A stretch of 64,000 nt of DNA from an uncultured Eubacteriales bacterium (GTDB lineage: Bacteria; Bacillota; Clostridia; Oscillospirales; Acutalibacteraceae): positions 44,779-108,778 of the forward strand of contig CAKRRH010000003.1 of assembly GCA_934394855.1 (NCBI GenBank), given 5' to 3'. A program made the translations under genes and the position numbers. Positions within the stretch are counted from its first letter, which is position 1, and every line of letters starts with the position of its first letter. Shown piece after piece: positions 33,387 to 43,153 of this stretch. Below the pieces are notes generated by a model. It saw only the letters and a program-made list of their open reading frames with translations, ran no database searches and was not told where the DNA came from.

Positions 33387-35486
33387 TCAGCAATAGCCGA
33401 CCTTGATTTTTGCCATTGAGAATTCGCCCGATATGTTCATGTCGATTCCGAAAAGCCGAATGCCCTTCAGCCTCGGATAAAGCGTCAGCTCATTTTCATA
33501 AAGCCTGTTCTTGATTACAACCGCCTTGTCCTCAAAAACACCCTTGTCCGTTATATATGCCACATTGACCCGCTCGCCGTTTTCGATTTTCTCAATGCCG
33601 CAAACAGAAATTTTGTCAACATTCACTATCCGCTCACCGTCAATTCGGTAAAGCCTTGTCCGAATGTCACATTCGATCTCCTTCTCATCGGCTATATCAT
33701 TGATTCCGACCGTTCCCAAAATCGTGACCTTGTCAAAGCTGCCCGAAAAGCTCTTGATAATGAGCATCTCACGCCCGCCTGTTTTCACTTCATCCGAATA
33801 TATTCCGTAAATCAGCGGTTCTTCGTTAAAATCGATTCCTCCGAGACTGTCGCATATATCGCCTATCCGCCAAATAAACCACGGCACCGACTTGTCGGGC
33901 GCCACCTCGGCAGCATTCGACGATATGTTCCTGAATGCCTTGCAGTTGTAATCAAACAGCATGATAACATCTCCGAAAAACAGCAAATAATGCCCGTCAT
34001 ATTTCAGCGCAAAGCAGTTCTCTCGGTTCATGCCCGACATATCCACGTTTACCGCTTTTGAGATCATATATACCTGCTTTTGACTCATAGCCGTGCTCGT
34101 CAGCGAATAAACACAGCCGTCCGACCCCAAAAACACAAGTCGGTTTTGACAAAGCCTGACCGTTTTCGGATAAATGCAGCCGACCGAGCCGTTGAGCTGA
34201 TTGACGCTGACCGTCGATTTAACGCTCGCACTTCTGACATTTCCCCGAATCAGCTCGGAAATATCATAATCCGCCTGCTTGACCCCCGAAATATAGTAGA
34301 TCTCATGCGACTTGAACAGCACCAGCAAATTATTCTGCTTTGCCGTCATCGTCACCGACTGAAAGCTGTCGCCGACATTAACGCAGTTGCCCGACGGAAA
34401 ATAAAGCGTCGCCTTTGTGCTCGAATAACACATCTCGTTCGGATTCTCACCGCCATATAAAAATGTGTGTGCATTATAGCTGTCCGACCCCTTCATGAAA
34501 AACAGCCGATCGTCAGCCTCACGATATGCCTTCACCGACAGATTGTTATATGCGCCGTCAACATACGGAAGTGCATAAGCCGAGCTCCCCTTAAAAAACG
34601 ACACCCTGCCGTTGATTCGGTTAATCCCCGCTTTCACCGCTTCGCCGCCAATCGTCACTTCCCCCGACATCACACTTCCCGGGGCAATGATAAAGTCAAA
34701 TGCAAGCCCCGTCGAATCGGTGAATTTTATGTTGATTTTCTCACCCGTCGAGTTCCCGATATTCCGATACGGCAAAACGAATGTATCCGACACGCCGTCC
34801 GTCTTATATGTCGCAATAAACGCACCGCAAAGCAAATTCGGCTCCTCAAGCGCAGACGGCGACGGATAATTCCTGTCCGTCTTTTCCAGCGTGTTAAATT
34901 TATTTCCCTTGCCGTTTACATAAACCGTCGGCGCATAGATCTCGCTCTTGTCGATCTTGATAAATCGGTCCATGTTCGCACTCATCTCATAAACAAATCT
35001 GTCCAAAACAGTCTTATTTCTGACAACGCTCACAAGCGCATATATTCCGCAGCCCTTTTTCGGCTTGTCGCTGAACATAACACATTTGAGCTCACCGACC
35101 TCGCCCGTGTAGTTTGCGTGGGTATATGTATGGATCACCACCGTGCCTACCGTCTTGTCGCTTGAGATCTTAACCGCCGACAAAACCGTCTTGTCGGAAT
35201 ATTTTTGCCTCATAAGAACCGTCTTTATCCCATATTCGTCAAAATAAAAATCACCGCCGTCGTCATATTCGACCTCACCGCCGTCATTTTGCGCCAAAAC
35301 GCCGCCCGATTCGCACAAAATCCCCGGGCGTGACTCGATCCTGCCGCTTCTTTGCCAAATGTTGCATGAATTAAATAAGCACCCGTCAGCGATTATCTCA
35401 CGACCGTTTTGCAAATCAACGCCGCCCGAAAAATCATCTGCGCAAAATGTCTTTTGCTCTAACCTACCACTTTGAGCATATATCAT
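33387..35486 (-). CDS. Large phage structural protein, possibly tail-needle or DNA-stabilisation type
   Basis: 699 residues. It begins with FSGGVDLQNGREIIADGCLFNSCNIWQRSGRIESRPG, the same style of opening as P22-like packaged-DNA stabilisation proteins and related phage hub proteins. The long body is beta-rich, with many GN and YDGHY-type turns (SDGCVYSLTSTAM, YDGHYLLFFGD), consistent with a beta-propeller. No hydrolase motif is visible. It follows the 124-residue gene by 15 bases and ends 108 bases before the XhlA-like gene. Its last codons are copied at 24686-24700. Confidence 0.55.
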   Translation of the reverse strand: MIYAQSGRLEQKTFCADDFSGGVDLQNGREIIADGCLFNSCNIWQRSGRIESRPGILCESGGVLAQNDGGEVEYDDGGDFYFDEYGIKTVLMRQKYSDKTVLSAVKISSDKTVGTVVIHTYTHANYTGEVGELKCVMFSDKPKKGCGIYALVSVVRNKTVLDRFVYEMSANMDRFIKIDKSEIYAPTVYVNGKGNKFNTLEKTDRNYPSPSALEEPNLLCGAFIATYKTDGVSDTFVLPYRNIGNSTGEKINIKFTDSTGLAFDFIIAPGSVMSGEVTIGGEAVKAGINRINGRVSFFKGSSAYALPYVDGAYNNLSVKAYREADDRLFFMKGSDSYNAHTFLYGGENPNEMCYSSTKATLYFPSGNCVNVGDSFQSVTMTAKQNNLLVLFKSHEIYYISGVKQADYDISELIRGNVRSASVKSTVSVNQLNGSVGCIYPKTVRLCQNRLVFLGSDGCVYSLTSTAMSQKQVYMISKAVNVDMSGMNRENCFALKYDGHYLLFFGDVIMLFDYNCKAFRNISSNAAEVAPDKSVPWFIWRIGDICDSLGGIDFNEEPLIYGIYSDEVKTGGREMLIIKSFSGSFDKVTILGTVGINDIADEKEIECDIRTRLYRIDGERIVNVDKISVCGIEKIENGERVNVAYITDKGVFEDKAVVIKNRLYENELTLYPRLKGIRLFGIDMNISGEFSMAKIKVGYC

Positions 35487-35501
35487 AAATCCACCTCCGT
35501 T

Positions 35502-35876
35502 TTACGGCAAAACATCTTCAACCGCCGCCGATTCCGAATAGCACGACAACCGATTGCGTTTATATTCATAAAGCCCCGCAAAAAACCGCTGATTATTCGA
35601 GTCGTTTTGCCCCTGAGCAATCCACATCGCAACGCCGTAAACAAAGCAGTCGTTCATGATTTCATCAGGCAGCGCTATTGCTTTGTCCATATCCTCAATC
35701 GGCGAATATTCGGTATCCTCAATCATTCCCCTTTGTCTCACAAATCGGAACAACTCGACATACACCGAATTGATAACAGCATTCATCTGCTTCAAAATGC
35801 CGTCGTCCACCGCCTCAATTCCGTTATCATATTGCAGCATGATAAGTGCTTTCATAAAAGCCGCCCTACCTGTCAT
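35502..35876 (-). CDS. Small phage protein, possibly head-completion type
   Basis: 124 residues, helical and acidic (MKALIMLQYDNGIEAVDDGILKQMNAVINSVYVELFRFVRQRG). The place between portal and a stabilisation-like protein is where head-tail adaptor proteins usually lie. No motif proves this. It overlaps the portal stop by four bases. Confidence 0.5.
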   Translation of the reverse strand: MTGRAAFMKALIMLQYDNGIEAVDDGILKQMNAVINSVYVELFRFVRQRGMIEDTEYSPIEDMDKAIALPDEIMNDCFVYGVAMWIAQGQNDSNNQRFFAGLYEYKRNRLSCYSESAAVEDVLP

Positions 35877-37501
35877 TTTGCACCCTCCGTTTCGGTCGTT
35901 TCATCATTTTTTAACTCAGCCCTTGCCGTAATCACAAGCGAAGAATATCTCTTTGCGTCAAACGGCAGATAAATTCGGTCATTGTCCTTTTCAATGCATA
36001 GCTTGCGCACGCCGTAACAGCAAACCACAAAATCCGCAAAAATCAGCGCAATCTCGCAAAGCCATTTTTTAAATCCCTGCGCAATCAGCTCAAGCGGCGC
36101 ACGGGAAGCATTTTGCAAATTCTCGATCGCCGACGCATTGTTCATTTCATACATACCGAGCGCCGAACGAGTTGCCCCCGACAAATCAAGCGTATCATTG
36201 ATGAGCCGCTCAAGGCTTGTCGAAAAATTCTCCGAAAAATCGGGCGGCTGAATATATTTGACCGCATTGGCAAATTCGTCGCTCTCACCCGAAAAGCTGA
36301 TGATCTGTCCGGGACTGTTGGTCACAGGCGAATGAATCACATCGGAATTCACCATCATCATCGGCATACCGTTTAACATCGTCGCCCAAACCCCGGCTGT
36401 GAGCACACGGTTGATAGCGATCTGGTTCGGAATGAGATAGCTCACCTCCGATTCGCCATATGCGCAGTTTCGCCTTGAATCCCAACGAAAAACCGCAATC
36501 GGATATTTCCTGATTCTCATATCCCAAAGCGGACGAATGACCGCACCCTTGCACACCTTGATAGCCATGATATGTTCGCCGTCATGTCGCTTGATTTTAA
36601 ACATCTTTGTCAGCGCCGTCAGCTTTTGCGAAGAAAACGGCTCGCTCTCACCGTAATCCCCCGACATAAAGTTCATCTCATAATCGGGGCGAATTTTCTC
36701 GATTTCCTCTTTTGAAGCGCCATATTTCATTGCCTGCTCACGGGCATTTTTAACGCTGATTCGCTCCGAAATGATGATATACGGCTGACTCTGCGTGTCC
36801 GCCTCGTTCGGATCACCAAAATCAACATTTTCAATGTCAACCGCCATGAATGCAACGTCGCCCATGATCATCTGTCGCCGTTCATTGTCGGCATATTGCC
36901 CTGTCCTTATTTCATTATCCCAATAGCAGTAAACAACGCCCGTGCCCGAAATAAACGCATTTTTAAACGCCTCATTCAAAACGCTTCTAAGCTCCGCCTT
37001 TTCACTCATCGCCTTAAAATGACTGCCGAGCGCGTCCATGCAAAGGTCATATTCGACTTCGTCATCTACCCTGTCACATTTTCCGCCGGTTGCCTTCAAA
37101 TCATGAATATCGCCGACGCTCTGCCTTGTTTTTTCAAATGTCGGCACGCCCTCTGCGGAAAACCTGATTTCATAATCCTTGCCTGTCACCGCCGAGCGCT
37201 TATATTCCCCGATTCGCCGAATAATGTTATGTCTGCACAGCGGCATTTTCTTGCTCACCTTTGCCCCGTGCCATTGATCTCCGGCATAAAACCGTTCGTT
37301 CAGCCTTGTCTGTTCAAAAAGCCCCTTGTCGCCAATGTCCGATTTATACCAAACTGCCTTTTCGTGCTGCGAAAAAATTTCTTCGGGAGTGATTTTTTCA
37401 TCAAAAATCTGTCCGCCCTCAATTTCATCATATTCAATTCCGCCTTTGCTGCCGAAAATCTCATAAAGCTCATCGCCCATGTTCACTTTTTCTTTTTCCA
37501 C
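35873..37501 (-). CDS. Phage portal protein
   Basis: 542 residues. Seen: RFYAGDQWHGAKV, MPLCRHNIIRRIGEYKRSAVTGKDYEIRF and YGESEVSYLIPNQIAINRVLTAGVWATM, then LERLINDTLDLSGATRSALGMYEMNNASAIENLQNAS. These fit portal proteins of P22-like and related phages. The dodecameric portal is the DNA gate of the capsid vertex. The start is GTG at 37501 with AGAGGTGAT upstream. Here the portal lies after the capsid gene; in most phages it lies before. No tail-tube gene follows. Confidence 0.8.
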   Translation of the reverse strand: MEKEKVNMGDELYEIFGSKGGIEYDEIEGGQIFDEKITPEEIFSQHEKAVWYKSDIGDKGLFEQTRLNERFYAGDQWHGAKVSKKMPLCRHNIIRRIGEYKRSAVTGKDYEIRFSAEGVPTFEKTRQSVGDIHDLKATGGKCDRVDDEVEYDLCMDALGSHFKAMSEKAELRSVLNEAFKNAFISGTGVVYCYWDNEIRTGQYADNERRQMIMGDVAFMAVDIENVDFGDPNEADTQSQPYIIISERISVKNAREQAMKYGASKEEIEKIRPDYEMNFMSGDYGESEPFSSQKLTALTKMFKIKRHDGEHIMAIKVCKGAVIRPLWDMRIRKYPIAVFRWDSRRNCAYGESEVSYLIPNQIAINRVLTAGVWATMLNGMPMMMVNSDVIHSPVTNSPGQIISFSGESDEFANAVKYIQPPDFSENFSTSLERLINDTLDLSGATRSALGMYEMNNASAIENLQNASRAPLELIAQGFKKWLCEIALIFADFVVCCYGVRKLCIEKDNDRIYLPFDAKRYSSLVITARAELKNDETTETEGAK

Positions 37502-37596
37502 TCAAAAATCACCTCTTAAAACAGATGTATTTATTCTTTGCCTGCTCTCGGCTTTGCAAGGTATCGCACCCCGCAAAGCCGATTTTTCCGGTCCGT

Positions 37597-38793
37597 TTAA
37601 GAAACCGTCACACAGCAAATGTTCGAATCAACAACAGTCGCACCGCCTGCGGTAATTCTCACAAAGTAATAATATTTGCCTGTATCAAGACCTGTGTCAA
37701 GCGTCATCGAAGCGCCTGTCTTGCCGGCAATCTTAGCAACATTAGTCTTGCCCTCATCGCACTTGTACCACTGATATTCAAGAGTAGATGAGTCGTCAGC
37801 CGCCGCAGTTACCGAGATTGAACCGCTGATACTGCCCTTTGTAACATTTTTCGCCGCCGCCAAATTGCTCGAAATGGTAATGCTCGGCGCAATGATCGCC
37901 CAAACGCTTGAGTTGTAAGACGATTTTACAAAAAGATCGTAATATAAACGATAGTCAAACTTGTAAGCGTCCGCCGTAATGTTCTGTTCAGGAGTAAATG
38001 TGCGAATAGTCTCACTCTTGCGAACAAGGGAGGCTGCCTTTTTCGGGAGCATGAGCATATAAATGCCTTTTGCGCCGTCAGCCACTTCAAAGCCGCCTGC
38101 AACGCCTGCGTCCTTGCCGGACAAGAAGTTGTAAGCCGAGTGCATTCTTGAATATGACACAGGAATGATCGGCACATTGTCGATCATATGTACCTGAGTC
38201 TTAAGCTCGCCCTGAGTAAACTCACCGAGCGAAATATATTTTGTAAACTCGTCGCTCATGCGAAGTTGAGTCCAAATGAACGGATTGACAAAGCAAATGA
38301 TTTCTTCGTCATAACCAGCCGCCGACTGAACCTCGGTGAGCAGCTTTGAAAAGCAATCATACGGCTTTGTAACGTTGCAGTCTGAAATCAACTGATTGCG
38401 TGTGCTCGCAAGCCCCGCAAGCTTTGAAATAACATATGCGTCTGTCTCCGGCACAACCTTTGTTCTCACAAATTCGCTCATAACCGAGCCTGCAAGCTCA
38501 GCCACACCGCTCTCGTCCAAATCCTCACGGTCGATTGAAAATGTTCTCGCTCTGTCCTGCTTCATGGTATAAACCGTGTCGGTAACATTAACCGCACCGC
38601 TGATAAAGCCGGTCTCTCGGTCATAGTCGCCGAGCCCCTCCATCTCAATCGACGGAATCTTCACCGATTTCGCACCCACAAACTTGGTGCTGAAATTGTT
38701 GTCTGTCATAAATCCGACCGCCGACTGCTGACAAAGCACACGGTCAAGCTCTCCTGTAAATTTTGTTGCAAATTCTTTACTGTTAAGTCCCAT
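37597..38793 (-). CDS. Phage major capsid protein with C-terminal Ig-like domain
   Basis: 398 residues. The N-terminal 290 residues fit an HK97-fold coat protein (SAVGFMTDNNFSTKFVGAKSVKIPSIEMEGLGDYDRETGF, FSIDREDLDESGVAELAGSVMSEFVRTKVVPETDAYV). The last 95 residues form a Ig-like/bacterial Ig domain (LEYQWYKCDEGKTNVAKI, GKYYYFVRITAGGATVVDSN). Ig decorations on capsids may bind host surfaces or glycans. GAGAGGAATT stands upstream of the ATG. Confidence 0.85.
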   Translation of the reverse strand: MGLNSKEFATKFTGELDRVLCQQSAVGFMTDNNFSTKFVGAKSVKIPSIEMEGLGDYDRETGFISGAVNVTDTVYTMKQDRARTFSIDREDLDESGVAELAGSVMSEFVRTKVVPETDAYVISKLAGLASTRNQLISDCNVTKPYDCFSKLLTEVQSAAGYDEEIICFVNPFIWTQLRMSDEFTKYISLGEFTQGELKTQVHMIDNVPIIPVSYSRMHSAYNFLSGKDAGVAGGFEVADGAKGIYMLMLPKKAASLVRKSETIRTFTPEQNITADAYKFDYRLYYDLFVKSSYNSSVWAIIAPSITISSNLAAAKNVTKGSISGSISVTAAADDSSTLEYQWYKCDEGKTNVAKIAGKTGASMTLDTGLDTGKYYYFVRITAGGATVVDSNICCVTVS

Positions 38794-38846
38794 AGTTTTA
38801 AATTCCTCTCATTTATAAATAATGTATTGTTGATTTTTAGTGCCTT

Positions 38847-39239
38847 TTACTTACCGTAAACGCCCTTTAACATTGCGCCGACAGTCCCCTCGTCCTCATC
38901 ATCGCCGCATTTTTTAAACCTTGCCGAAGCACTCATATTTTTTATTTGATTTTCCCTTTCGGCAACTCTTCTTTTGTACTCACGGTACAAATACCTCAAA
39001 ATTGCGTCAAACAGCGATATTTTTTCATCAACCGCTTGACTGATAATTTCGTCGGGCAGCTCCTCAACCGACCCGAACTGCGAAAATTCATCATGAATCT
39101 GTTCAAACTGCTTTGCAATCTCCTTTGAAAGCATTTTTGCCCCGTCCTCATTCTTTTTCGTTTTCGCCTTGTCAGTTTTGTTCATGTCGGAATTATTATC
39201 CGAACCGCTCGCCGACTTTTTCTCTTTTTCATCCATCAA
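38847..39239 (-). CDS. Probable capsid scaffolding protein
   Basis: 130 residues, low-complexity charged N-terminus (EKEKKSASGSDNNSDMNKTDKAKTKKNED), then helical sequence. Position just before the capsid gene and the charged helical make-up fit a scaffold protein. No protease domain. Confidence 0.55.
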   Translation of the reverse strand: MMDEKEKKSASGSDNNSDMNKTDKAKTKKNEDGAKMLSKEIAKQFEQIHDEFSQFGSVEELPDEIISQAVDEKISLFDAILRYLYREYKRRVAERENQIKNMSASARFKKCGDDEDEGTVGAMLKGVYGK

Positions 39240-39260
39240 ATTTCACCCCCGACATAAAGC

Positions 39261-39476
39261 TCATTCCTGCTCACTTCCGTCATATGAGCTTATGTTTTCA
39301 TAGTCCTTAATAAACTGCTGCTGCGCAATCATCATCTCAACATCAACCGTCGATTCTTTCCCGATCGGTTGATTTTCAGACTCTTTCGGCTTAGAAAAAG
39401 CCTTGAGAGTCAAAACCGCCTGAATAATGTTCAGCGCCGTTAAAACAATGACCGTCAAAATCAAAAACTGTATCAT
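39261..39476 (-). CDS. Small phage membrane protein
   Basis: 71 residues with an N-terminal TM helix (FLILTVIVLTALNIIQAVLTL) and a polar tail. It overlaps the large terminase by four bases. Function unknown. Confidence 0.55.
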   Translation of the reverse strand: MIQFLILTVIVLTALNIIQAVLTLKAFSKPKESENQPIGKESTVDVEMMIAQQQFIKDYENISSYDGSEQE

Positions 39477-40792
39477 AATTCATCTCCGTTTGCAAAGTAA
39501 AATTTTTCATCATAAAGCGCCCGTGACTTGGATTTTTCGTCATCAAAGTTCAGATATTTCCGCAAAATCGTATATGCGAAATATCTCATCTCGTCCATCG
39601 CATGATCGTTTTCCTTGATGACCCTGTCACAGTCGCACCCGTCGTCCCAGCTATAAAGCCTGATTTCCGCAAGAAGACCCCTGCAACCCTTTTCAATCAT
39701 AATTCGCCGATTCTTGATCATTCCCGCGCAAACCCTGATTCCGTTGTTCACTTCGTTCTTCGCCTTAACAACATTAAACCTGCCGCGGCGGCGAATCAGC
39801 GTGATAAACGAGGCGGCTGACGGATCGACGATCACGCTCATGATGTTACGATTACCCGCAAGCGACTCAAGCTGCGTGTAATATTCATCATCAGTCAGCG
39901 TGACGCCTTTTTTTCGTGAATCATAATAATATTCGTCCACTCTGAAAGCCGTGCGATTTCTGATGCACCAAAGCCCCATTGAGCATGGATTTTTCGTGCC
40001 GTAATCGACCGAGATAAACCACTTGTCATTCGTCGTTTCTCCAAAGTCCGTTTTATCAAATATGTTCTGCCGCTCATCAAACGCAGAATAAACAAGTCCC
40101 TCTGCCGACACCCATTCGCCCTCAACATATCTTTGCAAAAACACGCCCTCATAAAGCGCCCTTGCACGCTCAATGTCATTTTCATCAAGCTTCGGATTAT
40201 CCGCCATTTTGAAGTGCAAATGAAGCGATTGTTTTTTGTTCTCCCCTTCCGAATCCAAAATCCATTCCTTGTAAAACCAATGGTTCGGATTATCGGGATT
40301 ACAGTTAAACCAAAGCTTCGATTCTTTTTCCGAAAGCGTTCTCGCAATCGCCTGCTCCACAAACGACCGTGGCATCAAAGCGACCTCATCAAAAAACACA
40401 CCGCACAGCGTCAGCCCCTGAATAGTCATATAGCTCTGCTCATCGTGTCCTCCGAAAACATAAAACAGGTTTTTGCGTCGTCCATATTTAATTGTCAATG
40501 TTTTCTTCGATTCGCTATATTGCACCGAATAATAATCGGTAATGTCAAGATTATTCATCAGCGGTTTGATGATATTGCGCTCAACCGCACCCACCGTTCT
40601 CCCGGTGATCGCAAATGAGCAGTCGTCGAAAAATCTCATCGCCCAATGAACAAAACCCTCGCTCATCAGCACCGTTTTTCCTGTTCTCACCGCACCGTCG
40701 CAAATAATCGCCCGATATTTATCCCTCGTACTTTCCATATGCGCCCATTTAAGCACCATTCGCTGTTTTTTCGACAGCTTTTCGATCGTCAC
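39473..40792 (-). CDS. Phage terminase large subunit
   Basis: 439 residues. ATPase domain: Walker A GAVRTGKT at 33-40, Walker B CGVFFDEVALM. The nuclease half has ISVDYGTKNPCSMGLW with the first catalytic Asp, VIVDPSAASF with the second, and NDHAMDEMRY with the third. This is the RNase H-fold nuclease of PBSX/Terminase_6 type. It translocates DNA into the capsid and cuts it. All catalytic residues seem intact. Confidence 0.92.
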   Translation of the reverse strand: MTIEKLSKKQRMVLKWAHMESTRDKYRAIICDGAVRTGKTVLMSEGFVHWAMRFFDDCSFAITGRTVGAVERNIIKPLMNNLDITDYYSVQYSESKKTLTIKYGRRKNLFYVFGGHDEQSYMTIQGLTLCGVFFDEVALMPRSFVEQAIARTLSEKESKLWFNCNPDNPNHWFYKEWILDSEGENKKQSLHLHFKMADNPKLDENDIERARALYEGVFLQRYVEGEWVSAEGLVYSAFDERQNIFDKTDFGETTNDKWFISVDYGTKNPCSMGLWCIRNRTAFRVDEYYYDSRKKGVTLTDDEYYTQLESLAGNRNIMSVIVDPSAASFITLIRRRGRFNVVKAKNEVNNGIRVCAGMIKNRRIMIEKGCRGLLAEIRLYSWDDGCDCDRVIKENDHAMDEMRYFAYTILRKYLNFDDEKSKSRALYDEKFYFANGDEL

Positions 40793-40826
40793 CTTTTATC
40801 CACCTCGTCATTAACACAGTTTTTTC

Positions 40827-41090
40827 TTATTCTTCAGCCGTCAGTGCGTCATACAGCCTTGAAAGCTCTGCTTTTTCGCCGGTTGCCGTCGCCGCCAGAT
40901 CACGCACTTCTTTGATTGCGCTGACTTCTCCTTTTGCCGCTTTATTAAAAAGCGCCGCCGCAACCACATCGGAATTTTTGGCGCATTTAAACCCCAAGCT
41001 CTCCGCATTTTTTCGGTTGTCCTCATTTGCCCTTTTGCACAGCAGCCTGTTCATTGATTCAGCAAGATCCGCACGCTTGCCTCTTGCCAA
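40827..41090 (-). CDS. Phage terminase small subunit
   Basis: 87 residues, helical (MARGKRADLAESMNRLLCKRANEDNRKNAESLGFKCAKNSDVVAAALFNKAAKG). Size and position before the large subunit fit the DNA-recognition subunit. It is the first gene of the phage module; nothing phage-like is upstream. Confidence 0.7.
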   Translation of the reverse strand: MARGKRADLAESMNRLLCKRANEDNRKNAESLGFKCAKNSDVVAAALFNKAAKGEVSAIKEVRDLAATATGEKAELSRLYDALTAEE

Positions 41091-41211
41091 AAATCATTCC
41101 TCCTTCACAGACGAATTTTGAGTATATGTTGCCCCGTCTTAACAGCGCCCCTCAATCAAGCGCTCTCCTCCCTGCCGCATTCGATTATTACTTCGCAGCC
41201 CGTTTTCGCAC

Positions 41212-41246
41212 AAAAAAAGAACACAGCCCTCGGGCTGAGTCCTTTG
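41212..41246 (-). terminator. Terminator between ATPase homologue and phage module
   Basis: Minus-strand AAAGGACTCAGCCC-GAG-GGCTGTGTTC followed by seven T. It separates the phage module from the gene upstream. Confidence 0.85.
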
Positions 41247-41320
41247 TTTCGGCATTGTAATATTATCATAAGAAATCCGTGACATTCAAGGACATCTTAT
41301 CATGTTACAATTCAAAATAT

Positions 41321-43126
41321 TTATTTTTTGCTTTCCTTATCTTCAATCATCGGTCGAACAAGCGCTAACGGTATTGTTCCCACAACCACCTGGACGATCG
41401 CCGCAATAAACACAAGGTCCTTTGAAATCACACCCATGATGATGAGCAGCATCAAAACGGCGCATATTGCAATTCCGACAATTAAGCGAATGTTCAAAAG
41501 CTTAGCTATCCGCCTGCCGCCCGAAAATGCAGTCCCCAATGCCGCAATTCCGTTATCATCAACCGAAATGTCATATTTGTCCGGCTCAAAATCAAGCGCC
41601 GATTCAACGCTCACCGCAACATCGGCGGCTTTTAAGCATTCGTCATCGTCACCGATATACATAACCCTGCCGTCCGTCTTTTTAAGCTCCTCAATCAATT
41701 TTGTCTTTTCATCGCAAAGGAACAGCGCATGATATTCGTCAGCGCCGCAGGCTTTCGCCACCTTTTTGGTCGTTTCCTCATTATCCGCCGACACGATAAC
41801 CGTGCGAATACCCTCATTTTTCAGCATTCCGATGAGCGTCGAAGCGTCGCCCTTGAGCCTGTCCGACAGCCTGACAACGCCGATTGCCTTTTTGTCAATC
41901 GCAACGCAAACGCTGCTTTGTGAAAATCCTCCCAAATCGATTCCGTTATCGCTGAGAAGTCTCGGACTTCCGACAATCACCGTCTTGCCCGATACATTTG
42001 CAATAATTCCCTTGTGCGGAATATATTCGCCGCCGATTTTTTCGGGTCTCTTGCCGAGTTTATCTAAAAACGCCTTTGCATAGGGCGAATTTTCATCAGG
42101 CTGAACAGCGGCGCATATCGTCAAAATGTCGGTTTCGGAATATCCGTCAGCCGCAAACACCTCCGCAACCGAATAAACGCCGCGGGTCAGCACCGCATTT
42201 TTATTGATGACCGCCGTTTTAACACCGCAAAGCTCGTCAAATCGAGCCGAACCCAAAAGCGTCAAACCGCGGCTTTTATATTTCGCAAGCAAAATCGAGT
42301 TTGCCTCGTAAACTCCCGAAACAATCGTAAACGCACCCGACAAAAGCACGACCGCCGCACCCATAATGACGCATGATTTATCATAAATTCCGTACATTCC
42401 CGCAAAGCCTTTGACAAAGATGAGCAAAAACGTATAAATCACACCGATTGCAAAAATCACAAAAGGATATGCCTTCTCAATCGCCGAGCAAAGCGACTCT
42501 GTTTTGGAAAGTCCGTCCGACAGCTTCGCCATCTTCTCAAAATCCGCTTCCAGCTCATAGACCGCCGTGACATTCACCGCCGCCGACTCCTCTTTGAATA
42601 TGCCCGCATAAACCTTTCTCTGAGCGGCGCTGTCGTTAATAACACCGTCAAAGCAAATGTAATCGCCGGTCTTGCAAAGCACCGTGTCGCCGACCTTAAC
42701 TTCCCCTGCCGACACTCCGACATATTCGTTGCCTCGCTTAACGGCATATATCGGTGCCGATTTGTCATATTTTTTGTAAAGCTTTGAGTTTTGCGAGCCG
42801 AAATAAGACTTCAGCAACAACCCGAAGCAGTAAAAGATTGAAATATATGCCGCCTGTTCATATCCGCCGACAAGAAAAATCACCAAAATGCCGAGAATCA
42901 TGAACAGATTATCCGAAAATTTCTTGTAAAACAGCTTTTCAATCGAATCAACAGCAGTCGAATAATTTGCCGCCGCAACCGACAGCGCATAGCAAACGAT
43001 TCTCAGCGTAAGATTGCCCTTTCCCAAATAAACCGCCGCCAAAATAAACACAACCGACAAAAGCACCGATATTGCATATTTTGTCAGTTCATTTTTTGAA
43101 ACCGCCTTAAAAATATTCCTTTTCAT
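41321..43126 (-). CDS. P-type ATPase homologue lacking the catalytic Asp
   Basis: About 601 residues with the P-type layout: paired N-terminal helices, an actuator domain (VSAGEVKVGDTVLCKTGDYICFDGVI), a helix pair, a P and N domain, and C-terminal helices. The key motifs are lost. DKTGT is INKNAVLT (Asn308 in place of the phosphorylated Asp; AAT codon at 42203-42205). The actuator TGES region is AGIFKEESAAV. The GDGVND motif is IGDDDECLKAADVAV. The CPC-type metal site in the membrane is SGAF. The frame is otherwise intact, so it is a candidate pseudoenzyme and not a simple pseudogene. Start ATG 43126 has AGGAGG ten bases upstream. Confidence 0.85.
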   Translation of the reverse strand: MKRNIFKAVSKNELTKYAISVLLSVVFILAAVYLGKGNLTLRIVCYALSVAAANYSTAVDSIEKLFYKKFSDNLFMILGILVIFLVGGYEQAAYISIFYCFGLLLKSYFGSQNSKLYKKYDKSAPIYAVKRGNEYVGVSAGEVKVGDTVLCKTGDYICFDGVINDSAAQRKVYAGIFKEESAAVNVTAVYELEADFEKMAKLSDGLSKTESLCSAIEKAYPFVIFAIGVIYTFLLIFVKGFAGMYGIYDKSCVIMGAAVVLLSGAFTIVSGVYEANSILLAKYKSRGLTLLGSARFDELCGVKTAVINKNAVLTRGVYSVAEVFAADGYSETDILTICAAVQPDENSPYAKAFLDKLGKRPEKIGGEYIPHKGIIANVSGKTVIVGSPRLLSDNGIDLGGFSQSSVCVAIDKKAIGVVRLSDRLKGDASTLIGMLKNEGIRTVIVSADNEETTKKVAKACGADEYHALFLCDEKTKLIEELKKTDGRVMYIGDDDECLKAADVAVSVESALDFEPDKYDISVDDNGIAALGTAFSGGRRIAKLLNIRLIVGIAICAVLMLLIIMGVISKDLVFIAAIVQVVVGTIPLALVRPMIEDKESKK

Positions 43127-43153
43127 CAAACTTTGTCCTCCTCTTTTTTATGC

